Below, piece by piece: positions 6,983-13,788 of a stretch of 16,651 nucleotides of DNA. The notes under the pieces were generated by a model, which did no database searches, had not been told where the DNA came from, and worked only from the letters and a program-made list of their open reading frames with translations. Origin of the DNA: Opitutia bacterium (GTDB taxonomy: Bacteria; Verrucomicrobiota; Verrucomicrobiia; Opitutales; UBA953); the NCBI GenBank assembly GCA_947378845.1, contig CANCLQ010000029.1, forward strand, positions 1-16,651. Direction: 5' to 3'. The translations under genes and the position numbers were made by a program. The first letter of the stretch is position 1. Every line of letters begins with the position of its first letter.

Positions 6983-8317
6983 TTAGCTTTGGGCAGGGGA
7001 ATCGGCGATGGTGAAGAGCAGTTCGGCAGACGAGACTGTTTCACCATTCACGAGGCATTCGCATTCTGCGGCGGCAATACGACCGCGAACCTTGGTGAGT
7101 TTGGCGCGAATTTCTAAAGTGTCTCCAGGAGTAACGGCCTTACGGAATTTAACTTTATCGGCGCTCATGAAGAAGACCACCTTCGGGGCTTCGTCGGTAG
7201 AAACGCGACCGAGCATGATTAAACCCGCAGCTTGGGCCATGGCTTCGACTTGAAGCACTCCGGGCATGACTGGTTGTCCGGGGAAGTGACCTTGGAAGTA
7301 GGGCTCGTTGATCGTGACGTTTTTAATCGCGACGAGTGAATCTTCAGTGCGCTCGGTAACGCGATCAACCATGACGAAAGGATAACGGTGAGGGAGCGCG
7401 TTGAGAATCTGACGAATATCGAGAGCGGTGCCGCTGGGGGCGGTTGGTGCTTCGACTTTTTCGCGAGACGATGACTTTTTAGATTTAGAATCCTGCCACT
7501 GTTTGCGAACAGCGGCGGCGAGTCGCGAGTTGAGTGCGTGACCGGGGCGGACGGCGATGATGTGGGCCTTGAGTCGCACGCCAGCGAGAACGATATCGCC
7601 TACAATATCTAGAATCTTGTGGCGGACTAATTCATCTTTAAAACGGAGCGGCTCTTTGCTGACGACCTTATCGCCCTTGAGAATGATAGCGGAATCGAGT
7701 GAGCCACCTTGGATGAGGCCTTTTTTAAGAAGCTCTTCGATATCTTCATAGATCGTGAATGTGCGAGCCGGAGCAATCTGCGCTTCGTAGGTGTCGGGAT
7801 CGATATCGATGGTGAGATGTTGTGTGTGGATACCGCGATCGTCGGCTGAGGTGCAAGTGATGCGTAAACCATCGAAGGGTAGTGCAATGATCGAGCGGCT
7901 ACCTTCGTTGATGGTAATCGGGTGAGTGAGGGTGAAGACCTCGCGGGCGTCGGATTGTTCGACGATACCAGCTTGGTGAATCAGAGTGGTGAAGGGGCGG
8001 GCTGAACCATCGACGATGGGAGGCTCAGATGCGTCGAGTTCGACGATGGCATTATCGACAGCCATACCACTGAGAGCGGACAGCACGTGTTCGATTGTGT
8101 GCAACTTAACGGCGTCGGATGTGACGGTTGTTTTGCGTTCGAGTTCGGTGACCATCTCGGACACTGGGCGAATCTCGGGTTTGCCAAAGAGGTCGGTACG
8201 GCGGAATACGATGCCGGTATTGGGGGCGCCGGGCTTAATGGTCAGGGTGACTTCCTGGCCGGTGTGGAGGGCCTTACCTTTGACGGAGGCCTCTTTGCCT
8301 ATGGTGCGCTGTTTCAT
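6983..8317 (-). CDS. lpxC-fabZ: Bifunctional LpxC deacetylase / FabZ dehydratase fusion
   Basis: One 444-residue protein joins two enzymes. Residues 1 to about 275 are LpxC, the zinc deacetylase that commits UDP-GlcNAc to lipid A. The motif TIEHVLSAL carries Glu76 and zinc ligand His77, RHKILD gives His233 and Asp237, and PGHALN gives His260. A Lys/Ser-rich linker (about 276-296) follows. Residues 300-444 are FabZ, the 3-hydroxyacyl-ACP dehydratase, with PHRYPFVMVD, catalytic His344 in GHFPG and Glu358 in VEAMAQAAG. Such fusions are known in Bacteroidota and related groups. Both active sites look complete. The start has no Shine-Dalgarno sequence. lpxA follows seven bases after the stop. Confidence 0.96.
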   Translation of the reverse strand: MKQRTIGKEASVKGKALHTGQEVTLTIKPGAPNTGIVFRRTDLFGKPEIRPVSEMVTELERKTTVTSDAVKLHTIEHVLSALSGMAVDNAIVELDASEPPIVDGSARPFTTLIHQAGIVEQSDAREVFTLTHPITINEGSRSIIALPFDGLRITCTSADDRGIHTQHLTIDIDPDTYEAQIAPARTFTIYEDIEELLKKGLIQGGSLDSAIILKGDKVVSKEPLRFKDELVRHKILDIVGDIVLAGVRLKAHIIAVRPGHALNSRLAAAVRKQWQDSKSKKSSSREKVEAPTAPSGTALDIRQILNALPHRYPFVMVDRVTERTEDSLVAIKNVTINEPYFQGHFPGQPVMPGVLQVEAMAQAAGLIMLGRVSTDEAPKVVFFMSADKVKFRKAVTPGDTLEIRAKLTKVRGRIAAAECECLVNGETVSSAELLFTIADSPAQS

Positions 8318-8374
8318 GCGTTTATATAGTTATTCACAGGTAAAAGTAGGTGTAAAGGTTAGTTTAGGGGGGTT

Positions 8375-8440
8375 GGTAGGGGCGCGACTGCGTCGTGCCC
8401 AATACAAGGGACAGTGGACGGAGCGGAGCACCGTCACTAC
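8375..8440. repeat. Dyad repeat unit 1 (GGTAGGGGC...CACTACC)
   Basis: The first hairpin has a 9-bp stem, GGGCGCGAC at 8380-8388 and GTCGTGCCC at 8392-8400, around TGC with one G-T pair. After AATACAAGGGACA a second, less perfect hairpin spans about 8414-8437 with GCGGAGC at its centre. The unit begins with GGTAGG and ends with CACTACC. Confidence 0.8.
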
Positions 8441-8451
8441 CCGAGGCGGAA

Positions 8452-8520
8452 GGGTATCACGCAGTGATGCCCCTACCAGAGATACATCGGACGGCGACGG
8501 AGCATCGTCCCTATCCGATG
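8452..8520. repeat. Dyad repeat unit 2
   Basis: GGGTATCAC (8452-8460) pairs with GTGATGCCC (8464-8472) around GCA, followed by CTACC. The second hairpin, GGACGGCGAC to CGTCCCTATCC (8489-8516), is enclosed by an outer CATCGG/CCGATG stem at 8485-8490 and 8515-8520. Layout matches units 1 and 3, with compensating stem changes. Confidence 0.78.
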
Positions 8521-8564
8521 TGAGAATAGAGTGTCGGTGGAGGTTCGTAAATTAATCAGCGAAC

Positions 8565-8628
8565 GGGCACGACGCAGTCGTGCCCCTACCAAAGATACAG
8601 CGGACGGCGCGGAGCGTCGTCCCTACCC
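8565..8628. repeat. Dyad repeat unit 3 (best preserved copy)
   Basis: GGGCACGAC (8565-8573) pairs perfectly with GTCGTGCCC (8577-8585) around GCA, then CTACC. After AAAGATACAGC a second hairpin has stem GGACGGCGC (8602-8610) and GCGTCGTCC (8614-8622) around GGA, then CTACCC. The second half is close to 14675-14702. Confidence 0.85.
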
Positions 8629-8688
8629 AAGACATAGAAGTGCAGTTTCACTTGTTCACACGGGGGTGCGACTCCTTGACAGTTTGCG

Positions 8689-9273
8689 ATGGAGGCAAAT
8701 CGTTTTGATGTGCTCCTAGTCATCGATAATTACGATTCGTTCACCTACAATCTGGTCCAATATTTTGGTCAGCTTGGGGTGGAGCAGAAGGTTTTTCGAA
8801 ACGACCAAATTACGGTCGAGCAAGCGTTGGCGCTGAATCCCGATCGCGTGATGATTTCGCCCGGACCCTGTTCGCCGGTTGAGGCGGGAGTTTCGTGTGA
8901 TATGATTAAAGCCTTCGCCGGAAAAAAACCTTTGTTAGGTGTTTGTTTGGGTCACCAAGCGATTGGACATGTCTTCGGTGGTCGAGTGATTCGTGCACCG
9001 AATTTAATGCACGGAAAAACTTCTCCCGTGTTTCATAATAACACCGATTTATTTAAGGGCTTACCGAATCCATTTAATGCCACGCGTTATCACTCGTTGG
9101 TGGTGGAGCGGGAAACGTTTCCCAAGTGCTTAGAAATCACGGCGTGGACTGAAGATCAGTTAGTTATGGGTCTGCGTCACCGTGAATTGCCGATTTGGGG
9201 GGTGCAGTTCCATCCGGAGTCCTTTGCCACGCAAAATGGCTTGGATTTACTGGCTAATTTCTTGCGACTCTAA
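8689..9273 (+). CDS. Glutamine amidotransferase, TrpG/PabA type
   Basis: This is the glutaminase subunit that supplies ammonia to anthranilate synthase (TrpE) or aminodeoxychorismate synthase (PabB). The protein has 194 residues, the usual length. Hallmarks are LLVIDNYDSFTYNLVQ at the N terminus, the oxyanion SPGPCSP motif, nucleophile Cys86 in GVCLGHQAIG, and His175 and Glu177 in QFHPES. Neither trpE nor pabB is nearby, so whether it serves tryptophan, folate or both cannot be decided. The family normally begins about at LLVID, so GTG at 8710 is a rival start to ATG at 8689. GGAGG at 8691-8695 lies too far from 8710 to settle it. It heads a six-gene cluster, with nrdR three bases downstream. 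Confidence 0.93.
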   Translation: MEANRFDVLLVIDNYDSFTYNLVQYFGQLGVEQKVFRNDQITVEQALALNPDRVMISPGPCSPVEAGVSCDMIKAFAGKKPLLGVCLGHQAIGHVFGGRVIRAPNLMHGKTSPVFHNNTDLFKGLPNPFNATRYHSLVVERETFPKCLEITAWTEDQLVMGLRHRELPIWGVQFHPESFATQNGLDLLANFLRL

Positions 9274-9276
9274 CCG

Positions 9277-9741
9277 ATGTTCTGTCCCCGTTGTAATCAC
9301 GAAGACACGAAAGTTTTGGAGACGCGTCTTGGGAAGGGGAACCACTCGATTCGCCGTCGTCGCGAATGTTTGGCATGTTCGCATCGCTTTAGCACAGTCG
9401 AAGAAATTATTCGTGAAGGTTTGCTTGTCGCGAAACGCAATGGTGCACGCGAAGAATTTAACGTCACAAAACTTACGTCGGGTATTCGCAAGGCCACGGA
9501 CAAACGCCCGGTGGAAGTCGAGCGAATCAATTTAATGATTTCTGAAATCGTCGAAGCGTTGCAAAATCGTTTCGAAGATGAAGTCCCTTCGAGCGCCATC
9601 GGCGAAGAGATCATGAAACAATTACAGAGCGTCGATCAAATCGCCTATGTTCGTTACGCGAGTGTTTATAAAGAGTTTCGCGACATCGACGAATTAGCTA
9701 AGGCCATTGATCAATTGCGCAAAGGAGGGAAACCTTCGTGA
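9277..9741 (+). CDS. nrdR: Transcriptional repressor NrdR
   Basis: NrdR senses ATP/dATP and represses ribonucleotide reductase genes. The protein has 154 residues, normal for the family. The N-terminal zinc ribbon has CPRC (Cys3, Cys6) and CLAC (Cys31, Cys34), with the conserved RRRREC segment that contacts DNA. The ATP-cone domain follows (about 46-136; VAKRNGAREEFNVTKL, then the VRYASVYKEF segment near its end). It starts three bases after the amidotransferase stop. Its own last bases hold the start and a strong ribosome site of the next gene. No nrd genes are in the window, and I do not see a convincing NrdR box. Confidence 0.97.
   Translation: MFCPRCNHEDTKVLETRLGKGNHSIRRRRECLACSHRFSTVEEIIREGLLVAKRNGAREEFNVTKLTSGIRKATDKRPVEVERINLMISEIVEALQNRFEDEVPSSAIGEEIMKQLQSVDQIAYVRYASVYKEFRDIDELAKAIDQLRKGGKPS
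9721..9728 (+). promoter_or_regulatory. Strong Shine-Dalgarno sequence inside the 3' end of nrdR
   Basis: AAAGGAGG at 9721-9728 is nearly the full anti-16S complement and lies nine bases before the GTG at 9738. It decides the start of the 158-residue gene and is unusual here, since most other genes in the window have no such site. Confidence 0.8.
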
Positions 9742-10214
9742 CCGCATCAACGCCAGCACGGATGAGTCGACTGCGCACGCTGAATGCGATGCTCTCGGGT
9801 CTGGTGGGAAGTGGGCCGCACTTGCGACGCGATGTAGATGCCGTTGTGCAAATGTTTGAGGCTGATGAACAATCTTCGAACGGACTCGATGCATATGGTT
9901 TAGCGTCGGCCGCGACACAGATGTTGAAGTTGTTATCGCCTGACCAAGTTTTACCAGCGATTGCGGTGCTCGATCACCGCGAGGAGACCTTTGAGCCATT
10001 ATGGGCGTCGGACCGGCTCTCTGAAGCCCTAGAGCAGGTGGGGGAGGCTCCTGATGTGTTATTATGGGTGGTAGGCTTACATGACCAATTTTTGGCGGGC
10101 AGTAAGGCACGCTCCGTGAAGAGCCGTCAGGCCTACGACGAGGCCGTTGAAGTGATTAATTTAATGGCCGCACGCTTGCAGGGGCGCCGTCGGATTACCG
10201 TGGTTGTATTATAA
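9738..10214 (+). CDS. Unrecognised 158-residue protein between nrdR and the HIT gene
   Basis: I do not recognise this protein. It has no signal peptide, no clear membrane segment and no cysteines that would suggest a metal site. It looks soluble and largely helical. An N-terminal part (about 1-65) carries RTLNAMLSGLVGSGPHLRRD. The middle (about 65-115) has leucine-rich helices, and DVLLWVVGLHDQFLAG near residue 105-120 could be a buried helix or strand. A basic stretch (LQGRRRITVVVL) ends it. The GTG start overlaps the nrdR stop (GTGA) and has a strong Shine-Dalgarno sequence nine bases upstream; an ATG at 9762 is a weaker alternative. The overlap implies coupled translation with nrdR. Codon use resembles its neighbours, supporting a real gene. 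Confidence 0.85.
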   Translation: MTASTPARMSRLRTLNAMLSGLVGSGPHLRRDVDAVVQMFEADEQSSNGLDAYGLASAATQMLKLLSPDQVLPAIAVLDHREETFEPLWASDRLSEALEQVGEAPDVLLWVVGLHDQFLAGSKARSVKSRQAYDEAVEVINLMAARLQGRRRITVVVL

Positions 10215-10222
10215 TTATAAAC

Positions 10223-10564
10223 ATGAGTAAGACCCTCTTTCAGAAAATCGCGGACAAGGAAATTCCTGCGAAGATCATTCATGAAGACGAATACTGTGTC
10301 GCGTTTCACGACATCGCACCACAGGCACCTGTGCATGTTTTAATTGTACCGCGGAAGGCGATTGCACGTATCGCTGAAGCTGGAGCCGAAGATCAGGCGT
10401 TGTTGGGTCATTTACTTTTGGTCGCACAAAAAGTAGCAAAGCAACTCACGCTCGCGAAAGGTTTTCGTTTGGTGATTAACAACGGACCTGATGGAGGAGA
10501 GTCGGTGCCGCACTTGCATGTACATTTACTCGGAGGGCGTGCCTTGGGTTGGCCGCCAGGTTGA
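10223..10564 (+). CDS. HIT-family (HINT-like) nucleotide-binding protein
   Basis: This is a small histidine-triad protein; the family hydrolyses purine nucleoside phosphoramidates and adenylated compounds. It has 113 residues, typical for bacterial HINT. The N terminus TLFQKIADKEIPAKII and the HDIAPQAPVHVLIVPRK segment are characteristic. The C-terminal triad HLHVHLLGGR carries His97, His99 and His101, with the last acting as nucleophile by analogy with HINT. It starts eight bases after the previous stop without a Shine-Dalgarno sequence, and tsaB follows three bases after its stop. The physiological substrate cannot be read from sequence. Confidence 0.95.
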   Translation: MSKTLFQKIADKEIPAKIIHEDEYCVAFHDIAPQAPVHVLIVPRKAIARIAEAGAEDQALLGHLLLVAQKVAKQLTLAKGFRLVINNGPDGGESVPHLHVHLLGGRALGWPPG

Positions 10565-10567
10565 GCG

Positions 10568-11218
10568 ATGACTTTAGTCGAGCCGTGTTTGGTGATTGAT
10601 GCGTCGGCGCGTGCAGGATTGCGCGTAGGTGTTTTGCAGGGCGGCCGCTGGAAGAGTCAGGTCGAATCACCCGAAGGTGCGTTAGAGGCTACCAGCGAAT
10701 GTGCAGGACAGGCTTTGAAGGCTGCGGGGCTGGAGTTGGCTGATATACAATCTTTTGCAGTAAATATCGGGCCGGGATCAATGTTGGGCATTCGTGTGGC
10801 GGCCTTGGCTGTGCGAGCATGGTCGGCACTGCATACACGTCCGATTTACGTTTGGGAATCGCTCGTGGCATTAGCTACTGTTGCATTGGAGCACGGACAG
10901 AAGGCTCCGTTCGTGGTCGTTGCTGAATCGCGATTGAAGCGCTGGAATTTATTAGAAGTGAATGCACAAAAAGAATTTTCATCGGTCGCTGAATGTGAAG
11001 TTGAGCAAGTGAAGCAAAAATCTTTACCCATCCTAACTTTGTCGGATGAAGCCCTTAAAACATTTTCAAGCGCCACGAAATTGGTGGATCCATGGGCCGA
11101 TTTGCCAAAGTATTTTACGGAAGGTAAATTATTAAAACTCGAACCTAAACCTGAGCCATTGAATGCGACAGAGGATTTTGCATTATGGTCGGGCGAACGA
11201 CACCGCGGAAACTCATGA
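10568..11218 (+). CDS. tsaB: TsaB-like tRNA t6A biosynthesis protein
   Basis: TsaB (YeaZ) is the non-catalytic ASKHA-fold partner that activates TsaD for N6-threonylcarbamoylation of adenosine 37 in ANN-decoding tRNAs. The protein has 216 residues. Evidence is the N-terminal LVIDASARAGLRVGVL strand pair, which replaces the usual AIDTS start, and IGPGSMLGIRVAALAVRAW (about residues 67-85), which matches the family's GPGSFTGxRIG motif. The C-terminal half is divergent and lysine-rich. The call rests mostly on these two segments, so a degenerate relative is possible. The stop overlaps the alanine racemase start (ATGA). The tsaD, tsaC and tsaE genes are not in the window. Confidence 0.82.
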   Translation: MTLVEPCLVIDASARAGLRVGVLQGGRWKSQVESPEGALEATSECAGQALKAAGLELADIQSFAVNIGPGSMLGIRVAALAVRAWSALHTRPIYVWESLVALATVALEHGQKAPFVVVAESRLKRWNLLEVNAQKEFSSVAECEVEQVKQKSLPILTLSDEALKTFSSATKLVDPWADLPKYFTEGKLLKLEPKPEPLNATEDFALWSGERHRGNS

Positions 11219-12357
11219 GTCCATCAGGTCATAATTCACGTGCGTGGGTGGAAATCGATTTACCTGCATTGGATCGCAATGTCGGTCGCATTAAGCAGGC
11301 CTTGCCGAAGCATGTGCGTTATGTCGCCGTAGTAAAAGCAGATGCCTATGGTCACGGTATGCCGGAGGTTGTTACGCGATTATTGCAGGCGGGTGTGGAT
11401 ACTTTTGCGGTCGCGAATGTCGCTGAGGCGGCACGGTTGCGGGAGATTACACCCGATGCGGAAATCCTTTTACTCAGTCCGACGCTGCCGAATGAAATGT
11501 CACGCGCCGTGAGCTTGGGGTTAGATTTCTCAATCAACTCATTGGCGGAAATCGATGCTCTGGCTGCATGCACCAAGGGAATGGGAGTGCGTGCACGGGT
11601 GCATATTAAGGTCGATACAGGCATGGGTCGATCGGGCGTATGGCACGCCGATGCTCATGCAGTATTTTCTAAAGTTTTGGCGACCTCGACGGTTGAATGG
11701 TGTGGAGTCTACACACATTTTTCTGATGCCGATACCGATACGGCATACACAACACAGCAGCGTGAAATCTTTTTAAAGTTAATTGAGAGCATTCCGTCGG
11801 AGGTTCGCGCAAAGCTTTTGATTCATGCGGACAACAGTGCGGGCCTCGAAAGTTTTTCGGCACATTCACCATTCAATGCCGTGCGCATTGGTTTAATGCA
11901 GTACGGTTTACCTCCGTCTGCAGGGTCGTTCTTGGCTAGTTTAAAGCCTGACCCCGTATTATCATTTCACGCCCGTGTGGTCTTAGTGAAGCATCTGCCC
12001 AAGGGCACGGCAATTGGTTATAATCGTACTAAGGTCTTAACGCGTGACTCGGTGGTCGCGGTGGTCGCGGTCGGTTATGGTGACGGCGTACCAACGGCAG
12101 CGAGTAATCGCGGCCAGTTTTTAATTCACGGACAGCGTTGTCCGATTCTTGGACGCGTTAGCATGGATCAGACTGTCGTGGATGTGACGGACAATCCGAA
12201 CGTCGCGGCTGGCGAAGTGGCGACGATTTTAGGGGCACAAGGAAAAGACCGAATCACCGTGGCAGAATTCTGTGGTTGGTCGGATTGTATTCCTTGGGAA
12301 GCATTGTGCACGCTCACGCAGCGCGTGCAGCGCGTGTACCGTTCGGACCGAACTTAG
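11215..12357 (+). CDS. alr: Alanine racemase, PLP-dependent
   Basis: The enzyme interconverts L- and D-alanine to supply D-alanine for peptidoglycan. The chosen ATG at 11215 overlaps the tsaB stop and gives 380 residues; ATG at 11185 is in frame but inside tsaB. The PLP-binding lysine is Lys41 in VVKADAYGHG. The second catalytic residue, Tyr269, is in AIGYNRTKVL, followed by VAVGYGDGVP. RVSMDQTVVDVT near residue 315 is also a family signature. The N-terminal TIM barrel and C-terminal beta domain are both full length. It is the last gene of the + cluster and converges with uxaC, three bases between stops. Confidence 0.96.
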   Translation: MSPSGHNSRAWVEIDLPALDRNVGRIKQALPKHVRYVAVVKADAYGHGMPEVVTRLLQAGVDTFAVANVAEAARLREITPDAEILLLSPTLPNEMSRAVSLGLDFSINSLAEIDALAACTKGMGVRARVHIKVDTGMGRSGVWHADAHAVFSKVLATSTVEWCGVYTHFSDADTDTAYTTQQREIFLKLIESIPSEVRAKLLIHADNSAGLESFSAHSPFNAVRIGLMQYGLPPSAGSFLASLKPDPVLSFHARVVLVKHLPKGTAIGYNRTKVLTRDSVVAVVAVGYGDGVPTAASNRGQFLIHGQRCPILGRVSMDQTVVDVTDNPNVAAGEVATILGAQGKDRITVAEFCGWSDCIPWEALCTLTQRVQRVYRSDRT

Positions 12358-12377
12358 TTTTTATTTAGAATAAAAAC
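12341..12377. terminator. Possible short bidirectional terminator between alr and uxaC
   Basis: GTTCGG-A-CCGAAC (12341-12353) is a short dyad at the end of alr, followed by TTAGTTTTTATTT. A second AT-only dyad, GTTTTTATT (12357-12365) and AATAAAAAC (12369-12377), spans the junction. T-rich tracts face both ways, but the stems are weak and lie in coding sequence, so this is tentative. Confidence 0.4.
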
Positions 12378-13770
12378 CAAAGTAGTTGCGGGCGTTGCGG
12401 TAGCAAACGTCAGCCACTAAGCGATCGGTCCATTCTTTGCGCTCGGGGATGCGACCGGTGTCGACATCGTGACCTACGAGGTCGCACAGGATGCGACGGA
12501 AGTATTCGTGGCGAGGGTAGGAGAGGAAGGAACGTGAATCGGTCACCATGCCGACGAATCTGCCAAGCAGACCGAGGTCAGACAGTGCATTCATTTGATC
12601 GCGCATGCCGTGTTCTTGATCGAGGAACCACCAGCCTGAGCCGTACTGAATTTTTCCAGGAGTGACGCCGTCTTGGAATGAACCAGGCATACAAGCGAAG
12701 AGTGCGGTGTCGGCTGGATTGATATTATAGAGAATCGTTTTACCTAATTGGTTTTCACCTGAGAGTGTGCCGAGGTAATTAACGAGACCAGGACCTTGGC
12801 GGTAATCGCCGATGGTGTCGCAACCGGCATCGGAGCCGAGGCGTTGGAGAAGGCCGAGGTTTGGATCGCGGATGGGTCCGAGGTGTAGCTGCGTGGTCCA
12901 ACCCTTCGCGTGGTTGAGTCTACCTACGTGAAGCATGATGAACACGGTGAACTTCTCGGCTTCGAGCGCAGTGGCGGGTTTACCGGCCATTGCATTTTCC
13001 CAAATCGATTTCGCTTCAGCTTCTGTGCATGAAACGTCAGGCAGGTATTCAAGGCCGTGGTCGGTTGCTAAGCAGCCTGCTGCAGCAAAATCATCGTGAC
13101 GTTTATTGAGGGCTTCAATGAGCCCTGCGAATGTGTCGGCATTTTTTCCGCTGACGGCGGAGAGACGTTTGGCCCAGGCTTTGACGCGTTCGGGGAGGCG
13201 AACTTTGAGGGCGGCGTCAGGACGATAAGTTGGCGCAATCTTCGTCGTGAAACCTGATTTTGCGATTGCGTGGTGGTAGTCGAGTGAATCGGCTGGGTCG
13301 TCGGTGGTGCCGACTACTTCGACGTTCATCATTTTCAGAATACCTCGAGCGGTCAGATTGCCGTGTTTGAGTTGTTGGTTGGCTTCGTCCCAAATTTTTT
13401 GAGCAGAGTCGCCTTCGAGAATAAGTTTAATACCGAAGTGACGTTGTAATTCGAGGTGTGTCCAGTGGAAGAGTGGGTTGCGCAGGGTGTGTGGGACGGT
13501 CTCGGCCCAAGCTTGGAATTTTTCACGTGGAGTGGATTTAGCACCCGTGATGTAATCTTCGTTAACGCCGTGAGCACGCATTGCGCGCCATTTGTAGTGA
13601 TCGCCGGCGAGCCAGACGGCTGAGAGGTCTTCAAAGCGACGATCTTCCGCGATATCTTTCGGGCTGAGGTGACAGTGGTAATCGACGATAGGCTGGTGCT
13701 TCGCGACGCTGTGATACAGGTGGCGTGCGGTTGAGCCCGCTAAAATAAAGTCTTCGTCGAGAAAAGCCAT
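12361..13770 (-). CDS. uxaC: Glucuronate/galacturonate isomerase
   Basis: UxaC isomerises D-glucuronate to D-fructuronate and D-galacturonate to D-tagaturonate, the entry step of hexuronate catabolism. The protein has 469 residues, matching the roughly 470 of E. coli UxaC. The amidohydrolase-fold metal motif is in VDYHCHLSP (His32, His34). Other family segments are GTTDDPADSLDYH (about 154-166), RQGPGLVNYLG and the C-terminal MVTDSRSFLSYPRHEYFRR. It lies 18 bases downstream of the SDR gene with no terminator between, so the two form an operon. No Shine-Dalgarno sequence precedes the ATG. Confidence 0.97.
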   Translation of the reverse strand: MAFLDEDFILAGSTARHLYHSVAKHQPIVDYHCHLSPKDIAEDRRFEDLSAVWLAGDHYKWRAMRAHGVNEDYITGAKSTPREKFQAWAETVPHTLRNPLFHWTHLELQRHFGIKLILEGDSAQKIWDEANQQLKHGNLTARGILKMMNVEVVGTTDDPADSLDYHHAIAKSGFTTKIAPTYRPDAALKVRLPERVKAWAKRLSAVSGKNADTFAGLIEALNKRHDDFAAAGCLATDHGLEYLPDVSCTEAEAKSIWENAMAGKPATALEAEKFTVFIMLHVGRLNHAKGWTTQLHLGPIRDPNLGLLQRLGSDAGCDTIGDYRQGPGLVNYLGTLSGENQLGKTILYNINPADTALFACMPGSFQDGVTPGKIQYGSGWWFLDQEHGMRDQMNALSDLGLLGRFVGMVTDSRSFLSYPRHEYFRRILCDLVGHDVDTGRIPERKEWTDRLVADVCYRNARNYFGFYSK

Positions 13771-13788
13771 GACGGTTCGGTAGATTAA

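Larger units (their letters stand above)
8318..8688. other. Gene-free 371-bp divergent intergenic region
   Basis: This lies between the divergent lpxC-fabZ and trpG/pabA genes and must hold both promoters. About 250 bases (8375-8628) are repeat units, listed separately. I see no tRNA and no convincing protein-coding sequence. TTGACA at 8676-8681 has no matching -10 box at normal spacing. On the minus strand TATATAAA lies just before the lpxC start, too close to the ATG for an ordinary promoter unless the message is leaderless. Confidence 0.75.

Noticed and set aside
6451..7014. 187-codon open frame on the + strand opposite lpxA
   Set aside because: It lies wholly antisense to a convincing LpxA and its translation has no recognisable motif; it follows from codon bias of the real gene.
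7986..8555. 189-codon open frame on the + strand running from lpxC into the repeats
   Set aside because: Half is antisense to LpxC and the rest is translated repeat sequence.
8375..8628. CRISPR array
   Set aside because: The repeats are palindromic, differ from one another, and lack uniform spacers; no cas genes are near.
8676..8704. Sigma-70 promoter before trpG/pabA based on TTGACA
   Set aside because: The sequence 17 bases downstream (ATCGTT) does not resemble a -10 box, and it would fall inside the gene if the ATG at 8689 is used.
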